Below are positions 23,348 to 34,742 of a stretch of 64,000 bases of DNA, in pieces. Origin of the DNA: Ciborinia camelliae (taxonomy: Eukaryota; Ascomycota; Leotiomycetes; Helotiales; Sclerotiniaceae); NCBI GenBank assembly GCA_025890175.1, contig JANPYM010000001.1, positions 647,187 to 711,186 of the forward strand. The letters run 5' to 3'. Each line of letters begins with the position of its first letter. Position 1 is the stretch's first letter. Under the pieces are notes generated by a model. It was not told the DNA's origin. It worked only from the letters and a program-made list of their open reading frames with translations, and did no database searches. The position numbers and the translations under genes were made by a program.

Positions 23348-25780
23348 ATGATTTCCCTAATTACGGCAGGACTGGCATTGTTCACGGTGGTGAACGGTGC
23401 CAGAATCACCCAAAGGAACATACAAGCTAGTCTGGAAAGCCGAGGAGTTCCAGCAAATGCAACTGGGGTAAAGACTCTCATTACACCTCAAAACATAACA
23501 ATTCGTTATAAGGAGCCCGGAAAGGAGGGTGTATGCGAGACTACGCCTGGAGTGAATTCGTACTCAGGATATATTGACCTTGATGCGTACGTCAATCTTG
23601 GCACTTGAGGATCATAATCACGGGATGCTAAACGTTGTTAGCAATTCACACACCTTCTTCTGGTTCTTTGAAGCCAGAAACAACCCTGCGAATGCACCAG
23701 TCACTTTATGGCTAAATGGTGGACCAGGATCCGATTCCATGATTGGTCTCTTCCAAGGTAGGCAGTGATTTATAAGGCCGTGGATACTAGCTGATAATTC
23801 CAGAACTGGGTCCTTGCAATGTTACAGCAAACCTCACTACTGAATTGAATCCTTATTCATTTAGCGAATATTCGAACTTGCTGTTTCTTTCTCAACCTCT
23901 AGGTGTTGGGTTTTCATATGGATCCGAAGGTGTTGGGAGTTTGAACCCAGGCAAGTCGCCCAGTGCCTCAATCATGAAGATAACTAATTTCCGAAACAGT
24001 CACCAGTATCTATGAGAACGCTTCCTTTGCTGGGGCACAGGGGAGATATCCTGTCATCAATGCCACAGCCCTTGACACTACAGATCTTGCAGCTGTGGCC
24101 GCATGGCACGTTCTGTAAGAAACATCTCTTCACAGGAGATATGGGAGCTAGCTACTCATACTTAGATACTCCGAATCTTTCATCCGTGCCTCTCTCAATT
24201 CATTATGTATATTGCATCAATGACACTCACTACTGATGCGCTAATATTTCATAGACAAGGATTCCTTGGTGGCCTACCCCAACTTGACCCGGCTGTTAAC
24301 CTCACATCGAAGAAGGAATTCAACCTGTGGACAGAGTCCTATGGCGGTCATTATGGTCCGGCTTTCTACAAATACTTCTACGATAGAAATCAGGAAATCG
24401 CAAACAGTACTATTAAAGGTATCCATCTAGATTTCAACACCCTTGGTGTTGGTAATGGGATCATCGACGAATATATTCAAGCACCCTTGTAAGTCAGATA
24501 CACGATTAATTGTCTAATATCTACTGATGAGGTGAATGAATAGTTACCCCGAGTTTGCTGTGAACAATACATATGGTATCAAGGCTTATAACGACACAGG
24601 TATTCAACCCGCAATCAAAAATTTGTTGTCTATACTGACTGACCAGTCTATAATTTTGCCAAGTTTGCTTTGAACATGGGTTTCGGTTGCCTTGATCAGG
24701 TCAATATGTGCAGAGCAACAAATCTGACGACAGCTGTGGATCGAGCAATATGCACGGAAGCCGAGAATATGTGCAGAGACAGCGTGGAAGGGCCCTTCTA
24801 TGTGTTTGGAGAAAGAGGAGCCTATGACATTAGACATCCTTATGGTTCGTTGGCTTGCTTTCCCACACCTAATATTTGCCCTGGATTATATGAACGGGGA
24901 TGACCTACTTGACTTTGAGCTAACAGCGTCTTCAGATGATCCAACTCCACCCACTTATTTTATTGATTTCCTAAACCTAGCTTCCACGCAGAATGCCTTG
25001 GGGGTCAACTTAAATTACAGTGAGGACTTCAACTCAGAAGTTTATTATTCTTTCCAACAGACTGGCGATTTTGTCTATCCTACCTTCTTGGAAGATCTTG
25101 AATACCTACTTGCAAACGACGTTCGAGTATCATTGTTCTACGGTGACGCTGATTATATCTGCAATGTAAGTTAAGCTTTCTGATTCTCTGCAAGCGGCAC
25201 CCTTTGTATTTGATTTACGAGCGTATGTGGGACTTTGAATGTTACGGAACTTCTCATCGTCTCAAGCTTTTGCCGACCAAAAGATTGTATTCCTGATAGA
25301 ACTGAGAAATCCGAGCTAACACAGCCAGTGGTTCGGAGGAGAAGCCATCTCCTTGGCCGCAAACTATACTCATAGCAGCGAATTTGCGGCAGCGGGCTAT
25401 ACTCCTTTCTTAGTTGATGGAACCGAGTACGGTGAAGTGAGACAGTACGGAAACTTTAGCTTTTTGAGAGTTTACGACGCAGGTAAGTCATACATTCCTA
25501 TACTCGCCGATACTCACGCTTCGATTCACTTGCTAATCCTCATAAAAAAGGCCATGAAGTGCCTTACTACCAGCCAGTAGCAAGTTTAGAGTTTTTCAGA
25601 CGAACATTGCTCAACCTTGACATCGCGGATGGAAAGTCGAGGATTACCAGTAACTATTCAAGCCCAGGCATTGCTTCAGCTACCCATACTGAACCTTTTG
25701 TTGCCTTGCCATCATCTACATCAAGATCCAGCACGGCAGCTTCTGGGCTACCAAATGGATTACCCAACTGGCGTAGATAG
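23348..25780 (+). CDS. Secreted serine carboxypeptidase, family S10
   Basis: Ten exons: 23348-23586, 23642-23757, 23804-23950, 24000-24114, 24255-24488, 24544-24599, 24647-24844, 24936-25165, 25329-25482 and 25551-25780; 572 residues, every junction in frame. Signal peptide [19 protein letters not shown]10 marks are [19 protein letters not shown] (oxyanion hole), LGVGFSYG, the nucleophile in ESYGGHYGP (Ser234), the Asp in GDADYICN (about 439) and the His in [11 protein letters not shown] (about 498). Many NxS/T sites fit secretion. It should remove C-terminal residues from peptides in an acidic extracellular space or vacuole. The Ser/Thr-rich tail after about 520 is poorly conserved in such enzymes. 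Intron 3 (23951-23999) is GC-AG with the ideal CAG|GCAAGT donor. Confidence 0.92.
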
Positions 25781-26247
25781 ACGATGTCTCCTATCAAAAA
25801 GGACCGTCGGGAAGTGCATGCAGGTCACGTGTCGACGATCATTTCTTATCATCGAGCAAAGCAAATATAACGATAGATAGGTATATTACCAAATCTTTAT
25901 TTAAAATCATGGAAGTTTATTGTGAAATATTACCAAACGTTGTACTTTTGAATAGAATGATCGTAAATCTATAATATAATGTAATGTATTGTATTACATT
26001 AAATACCTATTTATGGATCTGTATCGTGGTGATGACATTATCTGTTCTGGGGTAAGTGGAAATTTCTTAGATTCTCGCTTGCGTCGCGGTTCCCCCAAAC
26101 GCGTCAACCTCATGCATACGCCTTAACCTTAACCCTTCCAATTCATTTTATAATCTACACAGGAATATATATTTCGGTCACTGAGGATTATATTTTCTAT
26201 TCTACGCCTTTCAACAACGCATTTACTTGGTATGAATATTCACTAAT
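25781..26247. other. Intergenic region upstream of the homeobox gene
   Basis: 467 nt. AT-rich, with an ATAATGTAATGTATTGTATTACATTAAAT stretch broken up here as overlapping TGTAAT/ATTACA elements near 25975-26000. It should hold the homeobox promoter; nothing else is seen. Confidence 0.5.
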
Positions 26248-28337
26248 ATGGACGACGCGACTCTACCTCCAATGCCTCCACCCGGCCCTTCCTCACCAAC
26301 CGAACCTCGACCTTCACCTCAAATCCAACCTTCACCTCAGCCCCAATCTAAATCCCAACCGGAATCCCATCCTAAATCCCATCATGAGCCCGAATCTGAA
26401 CTCGAACCCTTCACCTACTCAGACAGCAACGAGCCAGCGAGTTCTTCGCATGATCCTCCTTCAATTGTTCCGCTAAAGGAAGAGGCTGCTGATAATGAAG
26501 GAAAGTCAGAGGGCGGGAAGCAGAAGCGAAAACGAACCAGGTACGTAGAATCACATCACATTACCAACCCTTATGCAGCCAGTTTGTCAAATAACTTTGG
26601 TCTAAACTCAACGTGTTTCCTCATTATTACACATAATATCAAGAGTTGTATTCTGATAGGTGAATTCTATAGCCCCGAAGACCAAGCATTTCTCGAATGC
26701 CAATACAAGGAAAACCCCAAACCGAATAAAGCAGCTCGTGCGGAGATTGTCAAAAGTGTTAGGTTAAATGAGAAAGAAGTCCAGGTATGGTTGCCGCCAT
26801 AATGTTGCTGTACGATATTACAAGACGCGTCTCGACTGACTGGCGGATTTTTATAGATATGGTTTCAAAATCGCCGCCAAATCAACCGCAGGAAGTCGCG
26901 TCCACTCCTCCCGCATGAGATTGCAGCCTTTGGTCTTGGCATAAATCCTTTGTCTTCTGATCCTGCATCCGCAGTCAGCTATAGTAGCAGCCAGGAAACC
27001 GAGGAGCAAAACGAATCTTTTCTGCCACATGAGGCTTTGGATATACTCGACAACGAAGAGGAACATAGACTTTTACAAGACGTTCAACAGCAGCCGGCAC
27101 CCGAAACGGTTCCGACGATTCAACCTACCGAAACAATCGCGGAAGAATCTGAAACCCTGCCTTTAAAAGTTGAACCCAGCCCTCTGGTTTCAGAGACAGC
27201 CGCGAAGGAAAACCGCTCCCAATTGGTATCGGAAGTTTTGTCCCAGTCGTTCTCAGCTACACCTGGATACTTGGCCAATCGCTGGAATACCGTCAATCCA
27301 TTTTCAACCCCTGTTGCTGCTCAAAGTGTCATGTTCACAACCCCCACCATGTATGTAACTCTATCCCTGCCAGCCACAACAAGTAAGCTGCTGACAAAGT
27401 TGCTCCTAGTTCTCGGCCAGTTTTCCCGTCATCTTGCCCTGAGAGGATCACAGCAGATACTTACCCATCGACTACATCTCGCGTGCGTCTATCAACCGGC
27501 CTTGATGGTAGGGCAGAGTTAGTCGAAGGAGAAATCACACCTCCCCGCCCACATTCCGAACGGCCTACATCGTCTATGTCTAGCGTCATTCCATTAAAGC
27601 GAATGCGAAGCTTACAGCGCAGCCATAGTGCTCTGCCTCTCGGATCTTCACCCTTCAGTGGCCCTTTTATGCCTCGATTGCTAAGTGGCCGCTCGCGTGA
27701 TGCACGAACTTGGGAATTCTGTGCCGAAGGAGAGCCTCGTGATGAGCTCACAACTCAGGCTGAAAACGAATCTAGTGGCTCGGCAATAGCAGCGATCAGT
27801 CTTATACGCTCGACTAGTGGTAGTGCTCTGAAATCCAATCCCAGCAAACGAAACACGCCATCTCGGCCAAACCCGCAAGGAAAGAGACCTAAGATGGGAC
27901 GTGCTTCATCAAGTGTTGCGAGAATGCAGAGCGGGGTCAAGAAGCCGAGGCATCCTCTCAACGAGAAAGACCCGCTAATGAGGTCCCCATCAGGAGACTC
28001 GGATAAGGAGAATTGGATCCCACTTCAAAATGGGGTAAATCCAAGGCGGCGACCTGCTCATATTAGAAATGACAGTGGCAGAGAGCCGAAGGGAGTTCTC
28101 CAAGATAATCTCAACATTCCTACCCATGGAGAATTTGGTGTGAACAGAAATAAGCGAAGAAAGAGCGCACATGCTGAACCTCAAGTCTATGAGGATACAG
28201 AAGACAGTACAAAGTCTACCAAAGTCCCCGATGATGATGTTCAGCGTTTCATGCGAGGCCCAGTGAGCCCGAGCAAGAAGGATGATGTTGACTGCATACA
28301 AGGGCTTCTGTCGTTAAGTCAAGGAAATTGGCGATAA
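26248..28337 (+). CDS. Homeodomain transcription factor (Yox1/Yhp1-like)
   Basis: Four exons: 26248-26540, 26673-26784, 26857-27350 and 27410-28337; 608 residues, all GT-AG and in frame. The N-terminus is Pro/Ser/Glu-rich with a KQKRKR nuclear signal at about 90-96. The homeodomain follows at about 95-155: SPEDQAFLECQYKENPKP, then LNEKEVQIWFQNRRQINRRK, with the invariant WFQNRR of helix 3. The rest is disordered, with TP/SP sites, DKENW and several basic patches (KRPK, NKRRKS). It should bind DNA in the nucleus. Fungal relatives with this WFQNRRQ helix include the cell-cycle repressors Yox1/Yhp1, but assignment to that role is inference from the domain only. Confidence 0.85.
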
Positions 28338-29022
28338 TCGGAAAACTGCGTGGTGAATGATATGAGAAATGATGTAATGATTGGGGGTCTTGCTGGAGCT
28401 TGGTTGATTGGGTATCAGTAAAATCTTGGGCAAGGGAATCAAAATTGGTGTAAAGGTGTGGTGTAGTAAATGGTTTATTACTGTGGGTTCTACAAACATT
28501 GGGAAGATACAAAAATGTTAAATTAATGGGAATTCTTTTATAATGGAAATTTTGCCTGCTTGTCTGGCAGTAAGCTTTTTTGTGGATGTTGATACTTTTT
28601 AGCCAAGTTTGGGCGTCCGTACCATTCATTTACTTAAAGAATTATTAAAATAAATCCCCTTTTCAATTTAAGCGAGGGTAGTCTGTAGACCTGCTGACCT
28701 CGGGAGTTGCAAAACAAAAATAAAAAACCACTATTATCTGATCATCGTTGGCCATTATTGGTACCATTTGATTATTTTATTCTCCCGTGGCTACATTGGG
28801 ATCTTGACATCTCGTGAAGGATTTTCTATTCACTGTGTGAATGGTTTAATATTTGTGAAATTAAACAAATTTCCTTTTGACTTCTTCCTATTCTGTGCTC
28901 ACATTGTCAACTCAATAATACCTACTCACAAGTTAGCTTTCTAGTTCTTCAACCACCAGTTTATCAACACAAATTCTAGAGTGTTGAATATTGAATGCAA
29001 TCAACAAACCAACCCTTTTCTG
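28338..29022. other. Intergenic region
   Basis: 685 nt between two same-strand genes. Minus-strand frames at 28249-28629 are shadows without a domain. No repeat or RNA gene seen. Confidence 0.5.
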
Positions 29023-30786
29023 ATGGTACCAATGTCAGAAACACCAGGACTACCAGGACCACCTCAAGAACTTGAGGTTTTTGATTCTTATATTGATGTT
29101 GACTTTGCCAAACTTTTCGATTCTTCTGTTTCTATTGCTGATGATAAATCTGAATTTAGAAGAGCAGCTGAATCCAAACCAGAGCCAAATTTTGCTGACG
29201 AAGATGGAGTTGATATTCATAAAACGGTGGACCATGGCTACATTATTGGCAACGATCAAGAGGTTGATCCTTTTTCAAAGATCATAAAATCATTTATCTT
29301 GACACCAGAACCATCGCAGTACAATTCCAGATCTAGCTCCGTCTCTCGAATCACTAATCTTGGTCGGAAAGTCTGTCAAACAGCTCAGACTGCAATCATC
29401 CCTACTGATAGCACGACTCATCTAGATACGAGTACTCTTATACACCTTCACAAAGAAGATATGTGCAATCACAGTAACAGCAATATCAGTCTAACCACTC
29501 CTCCCACCACTCCCCTCAGGAAATCATCGATCCTCATTCCAACAACCCGTATTGATCTTCGAGCACTCTACGAAAAGTTTCCAGATATCTGTCCCAGCAT
29601 TTCCGCATCCCCACCAACTTTCTTCAACAGAGGTTTCAACCAGCAAAGCTATTTCAACCGCGTACGATCAGCACCAACTACACCACGCAAATATGGCGCG
29701 CCAGACTCACGACGCCTTGCAGAGTCTTTTGCCTCTAGAACACCACTTCCCAGTCAATTGAAAATGCCCCCAAGAATGTTGAAGGAGAGTTTGAGAGATT
29801 GGTATCAAATGCCAGGCTTTATGGCGAAGTGCAGACGAGATCAGGAATTCGATCCTTATCCGCATTTGAATCTGAATGAGGGATGGAATCGCGCGAGGTG
29901 TCAGGGTGAACTATGGCATGATTTATTTTCTAAGCCGTGGCAGAATCCGAATACAAAGATATTGGATACTATTCAAACACAGGAGCAACTTTTGAGCTTT
30001 TCGTGGAGCAAGCAGGTGGATTCAATTGTTGTTGATGGGGGGTTAGCGGAAGGGGTATTTGAGAAGGTCTTCCATGGGATCGATGGAGAGAAGGAGAGAA
30101 TGGTTGGACGGGGACAGAAGAGGACGCCGGGGTCGTGGTGGAGACAGGGAAAACGTTTGTTTCACGATATCCAGGGGAGGGGTTTTAGGGAGGAACTTCA
30201 CATGAAGAAATGTCAGATTTGGGATGGAGTGAAAGCATGGACTGAAAGCGATGTTGACCAAGAATACGGCAAATTGAAGCGAAAGATCGATGCACTTGAG
30301 GAGATGGCCGCAAAGGCCGGCGATTCGAAAAATACACAGATCAAGGAGCCTAACCCGAAGAGAATCAAAGTATGCCGCAAAATTTCGCAAATCGCAAGCG
30401 ATAAATGGAGAGCCAGACGAAGAAGCCAAGAAAAGAAAGCCGGCAGATGGACCGACAAAACACCATTGCAGAATCGGATGTGGGCGGAATTTCACTGGGT
30501 ATTGGACGCGAACGACCACCACGATCGACGTTTCTTCGATACCAGAGACTGGCCACGGATATTTGACCAAAGGGGGTGGCCTGGAATTACTGCGAACCAG
30601 GTATGGGCAGAATTTTACAATGGATGGGGACCGCTTCAGAGCTGGCTCTATAGATATGGACTTGCGGCGCAACATCAGTACAGGATGTACAGGGAAAGGG
30701 AAACCCGGCAGAGACGGCAGAGGCAATGGGCTGACGTCAACGCTCTTCCGGATTCTCGCTATGGATATGTTGGTTACTATCGATGA
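29023..30786 (+). CDS. Hypothetical protein, basic and Trp-rich C-terminal half
   Basis: Intronless, 587 residues from the ATG at 29023 (MVPMSETPGLPGPP); upstream the frame is open for 14 codons without ATG. The first 280 residues are disordered, with PTTPLRKS and SAPTTPRKYG motifs that look like proline-directed phosphorylation sites. The second half is charged and unusually rich in Trp and Arg: DWYQMPGFMAKCRRD, ELWHDLFSKPWQ, KIDALEEMAAKAG (helical), then RRRSQEKKAGRW and a final Arg/Gln stretch near ERETRQRRQRQW. I recognise no family. Codon use and length make it very likely to be real. Nuclear location is inference from the basic stretches. Confidence 0.75.
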   Translation: MVPMSETPGLPGPPQELEVFDSYIDVDFAKLFDSSVSIADDKSEFRRAAESKPEPNFADEDGVDIHKTVDHGYIIGNDQEVDPFSKIIKSFILTPEPSQYNSRSSSVSRITNLGRKVCQTAQTAIIPTDSTTHLDTSTLIHLHKEDMCNHSNSNISLTTPPTTPLRKSSILIPTTRIDLRALYEKFPDICPSISASPPTFFNRGFNQQSYFNRVRSAPTTPRKYGAPDSRRLAESFASRTPLPSQLKMPPRMLKESLRDWYQMPGFMAKCRRDQEFDPYPHLNLNEGWNRARCQGELWHDLFSKPWQNPNTKILDTIQTQEQLLSFSWSKQVDSIVVDGGLAEGVFEKVFHGIDGEKERMVGRGQKRTPGSWWRQGKRLFHDIQGRGFREELHMKKCQIWDGVKAWTESDVDQEYGKLKRKIDALEEMAAKAGDSKNTQIKEPNPKRIKVCRKISQIASDKWRARRRSQEKKAGRWTDKTPLQNRMWAEFHWVLDANDHHDRRFFDTRDWPRIFDQRGWPGITANQVWAEFYNGWGPLQSWLYRYGLAAQHQYRMYRERETRQRRQRQWADVNALPDSRYGYVGYYR

Positions 30787-31251
30787 GTAAACTTTTGGAT
30801 TAGGACATTCTATGGCTTTGGGCGGTTTAAACTTTTGGGGTCACTATTGATTTGAATGTTGGTATTCATTTGGGACATTACAATAATTCGGGACATTCAA
30901 GCTCAGTGGGAATCTCATATATGCTGAGACAATACAACCGGTTTGAAGTGGCTTTTCGCCAGACCTTATGCAGTTGGCAGTTTTCTTTTTAATAATCTTG
31001 GAACTCTGTAGGATGGCATTTCAATAAAGCCTTTTGAATATTGCTCTAAGAAAATAGTGATGAATGTACAATTTACATGTAAATTGTAGTATATTTACTA
31101 GATCGATAATATTATTATTAAGCACCCAGGATGACCGACGGTTGTCTAAGAAAATAACCAAACACTTCCGACCTCCATTCACAACAACGTCTTTAACACC
31201 CCACGACATTAAAGCCCCTTGGTTTATTTCTTCAACTATCGACTACCAATA
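30787..31251. other. Intergenic region
   Basis: 465 nt without a supported gene. A palindrome-like pair ACAATTTACATGTAAATTGT lies at about 31067-31088, which could form a hairpin. Confidence 0.4.
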
Positions 31252-32254
31252 ATGAGAAAAGGCAATACCCAAAGACGTAGAGGCAAGAAACGCGCCAAAA
31301 ACATACCAGGAGGTTCTTTAAGGGGCGATCGTATGGCAAAAGGTTTCAATACTGGGTTTCGATGCTGCTGCGGCAAGTCTACAAATTTTAACCCAAGTCC
31401 TGGTGAACCATCCATACTCAGTTATCTAATGCTGACTTCTTCCAAGGCAAGACAAACCATGAAAGTGCAAGGTAAACATTGCAGACTCTTGAAGGTGCAA
31501 ACAGACCTTAAAGCAGGAGATCTCAAAAGCCCTAATGAATTTCTCTTTTTCTGAAAGCTAAATTATTTTAGTCTCAGGATTGGGCCAACACTGTTCGTCC
31601 ACAGAAAACAGAATGTTTGCTCATAGATCTACCCCCTAAAGTGAGTCTGAATATTTGGGAATTCTGCATCAAAAATCACCGTATGTATCGACCTCTATTT
31701 TCAATATCATATACCTTAAGAGCGTACAGATGCTAACCGATCCAGACTGTAACAGAAAACTCATCAATGTCGATAGATCGAAGTGGTAATATAGTCGGGA
31801 CGAGTGATTCTTCGAGTCTCATCGATATCTCACTCAATTTGAGCGGACCAGTAGGCGCCAGAAATTCTTTGACAGCAAATATCCTACCTTTTGAGTCCAG
31901 AGGTTTGATCTCTTCACGATATTTCGCCAGGCGTATCTAGGCATTTTGAGTGAATTGCTGTTATACAAACTTAAGGGCTTCCGATTTACCCAGCCAGTGG
32001 TGGTGGCCAATTTCTTCGATAAAATTGAAAGCACTGGTGGGAATTGGTGCTTGATCACAAGCCTTTATCTTGACTTTGCGATCACATGTAGGAGGGGCCT
32101 TCGATTTTTGTGCTGGATTCTCGAACATCTATCGGGTTTCCCCAATCTTCAAAAGGTTTGGATGAGAATAGAGATATCTGACGTGACAGCAGGACAAGAA
32201 AATCATGTTCACCCACAGAAAGTGGTGAATGTTATTAAAAATGCGGCGGGATGA
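31252..32254 (+). CDS. Hypothetical protein, 2EXR/DUF7730-like; possibly a broken gene
   Basis: Hand-built model of four exons, 31252-31494, 31572-31680, 31746-31785 and 31903-32254, giving 247 residues. The start MRKGNTQRRRGKKRAK is very basic. Exon 2 gives CLLIDLPPKVSLNIWEFC, which resembles the LxxLPxEIRxxIYE motif that opens many fungal 2EXR/DUF7730 proteins. Exon 3 to 4 gives CNRKLINVDRSKW, then IFRQAYLGILSELLLYKL, resembling their CRQIYxEAxxLLY motif. Downstream, the same frame stays open to 32527 apart from two stops (see findings), so the gene may be truncated by mutation. Splice sites are weaker than in neighbouring genes. Function unknown. Confidence 0.45.
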
Positions 32255-32670
32255 TGGGATTGGATTATTTTATGCTGGAAGAGAAAACACTGCCCCGGAA
32301 ACTTCTCTGTGGATATAATCGGCGATGATACCTGGCTTTCAGGGCTTAAATCTGGGAGTGATGAGAGTGGTTGGTATCTCTTTAGGGGCCTGGGTGCTAT
32401 GGAACTTATCTAACACCAGAACATGGGGTGTGGTGAGGGCTATTGGATAGAATACGAGGAACCTATCATTACCCTAAAGCAAGCTCTAGAGGCTTTGGAG
32501 GCTGATGAAATGGAGGCCCAAGGGTGAATATGGATAGTCTGGGCGTACAGCAACGCTTGTTCTTGCCTGTTTAGCGCCACTGCTAAAAATCTGGATGAAT
32601 AATATAACTATAAGAACCGTTCACTAAACCGTAATTCTGTCAAGATATCCAAGTACAAATACAGAGAGAT

Positions 32671-34219
32671 TTATAAATTGCTGACTCTTGATACTGGTGA
32701 TACCACACCTGCCCGATTCTCTCTCTCTATTCTGCGTCTAGCTTCTTCATTCCCCCTCTTCCACATCTCTATTCTTTTCTTATGTCCATTTTCAAACCCT
32801 TCTCTCCACAAGTTTTGAAATTTTGGTAGGCTTCTACCTTTACCATCTTTTGGCTCACCAGCTAGTGCCCTTATCATCTCAAAATACTCCTCAAAGTCGG
32901 GGTAAAGAGTCGTGAACGGTACTCCGTCGCCTTTAGATGCGATTCTATCATCTTCCCATTTCTTTTGTTCTTCAGCAGAAGGGAGAGTGATGCGTCCAGC
33001 CAGAAATCGTGCGGCGAGTACAGCTTGCCATTCAAATACCTTGAATGTGAATCCGGCGGCGATGGCGCCAATGAAAGTTAAGGTGGGATCCTCACGCCAA
33101 AAAATATGTTGGTAAAGATTTGGAAGGCGATTGTTGCGGATGGACGAATCGAGGTTAGGAAGGAAAGGAAGAGTCCAAGAATATCCAGTTCCGAATATGA
33201 TATAATCTACCTTTTCTAATTTGGTACCATCTTCGAAATGAATTGTCCGCTCATCTGTATTAGGGTCTGAGGTCATGTGAGATATTGGTGGACGTCGGAG
33301 AATATTTGGATGCTGGAAAGCGTAGTCGAAAAAGTATGGATGGTATTTGCCCCGAACAACAGAATGAAGGGGCCGTTCAACAAAATCGGCAAGAGCATAA
33401 GAAATATCGGGGCCAGAGATACTGGCGCCAACGACTACCACACGCTTTCCACGATATATCTCTGGGTCACGCCAGGCCTTTGAGTGAAGAACTCTGCCAG
33501 GAAAATTTTGAGAAAATGTAGAAAGACCTGGAGTTGAAGGTATATACGGAACGCTATAGTGACCCGTTGCTACAACAACTGCATCAAAAGACTCCGTCCA
33601 CCATCTATCCTCAATTCCATTTTCAAGGGGTTTGCGCAATGTCAAAACCCATTTCGATGTATGTGGGTCTTTATGGACAAGCTCCACAGTCGTATTATAG
33701 GATACCAAATCCGGGTATCCTTTCCTATCCACCAGATCTTGAATATATCTTTCGACAACCTTCCAATGCCGAAAGGGCGAGTTCTTGCCATGCCTCTTGA
33801 TATTGACCGCAGACCTTGTTTCCGGAAACGGCTCTCGAGAAAATGACATGGCGAATGCATCTATATTTGTTTCCAACGCGGGATATATTGACGTATCGGA
33901 GAATCGATATTGTGTATTGTGCGGAAGAGTTGTGGGAAGCTGGGATGGAATTGGGAGACTCTCGTCCGGTCTGCGAGAAGCGATCTTTTCAAAGTCTGGT
34001 AATTGTTGGACATGGCCTTTGGGATCTCCGAGCCTGAACGGAAAAATGAGCGACTGTTCCAATTATTCAAGGATTTCTTACTGACCAACAACCCCCAGCT
34101 TTCTCCCTTCTCTCGAATAGTTGGATCGTATCAAACGCTTGCTCCTGTGCTAGAGCATCTAGAGCGATGGCACCCGCGGGTCCGGCACCGATGATTGCTA
34201 CGGACTTGATGGTAGCCAT
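32671..34219 (-). CDS. Flavin-containing monooxygenase
   Basis: Two exons, 34219-34086 and 34033-32671, with a 52-nt intron (GTCAGT...TTTTTCCGTTCAG) in phase 2; 498 residues. The FAD-binding Rossmann motif GAGPAG is at residues 11-16, followed by ERREKAGGCW. A central VVVATGHYSVPYIP stretch and the second Rossmann motif VVVVGASISGPDIS (NADPH side) complete the FMO pattern, as do LETN and the FSREPFPE region. By family it oxidises N or S in small substrates with NADPH and oxygen, in the cytosol or on the ER; yeast Fmo1 oxidises thiols. The substrate is unknown and no secondary-metabolism genes are adjacent. A shorter 28-nt intron is possible but below normal fungal intron size. Confidence 0.88.
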
Positions 34220-34742
34220 TTTCGAGAAAATTGCTCCTTTGTTGATTATATTGATCAATGGTATGGCTACGAGGTCATGGAGGGTGAAGAGAGGATAGAT
34301 AGTGCCTCATGCCACGCCTCAAAATTTTATGTATCATATTAAACAAAATGGAAGTAACCCTCCAGGGATTTGCAAGGAGCTGAGTATGGCGAAATTTATC
34401 GTGCGTATCCCCTCATTCGGGCTCACAGGAGATTCAGAATGAGAATGAAATTAACCCGGATCACCATGTTAGATAAAATTAGGTTAGATCGATAATCTTT
34501 ATTCTTGGCTCCAAAATAAACAATAGAGTTGACATTCTATCTAAATTATCTTCATTATGCTCGACCCAAGTAGAATTCTTGAACATATGATAGAAGTCAC
34601 GACTTCATCAATTCTGTACTCAGAAGAACCATTTTTTAAAAAAAAAAAATAAGTTTGGGTGGCTAGAAGCCATTGTCTGGATTCAATATTAAATAAGCTA
34701 CGTAGTCGAGCCCTTAAGCTGGCCTATGAGATGCCAAATTCA
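34220..34742. other. Intergenic region
   Basis: 523 nt between two minus-strand genes: FMO promoter and the 3' end of the next gene. An A-rich run lies near 34636-34650. Nothing else seen. Confidence 0.5.

Noticed and set aside
34034..34080. 28-nt intron in the FMO gene (GTAAGA...AACAG)
   Set aside because: Shorter than functional fungal introns. The 52-nt alternative has a polypyrimidine acceptor and restores the conserved GGCW-LGDPK junction.
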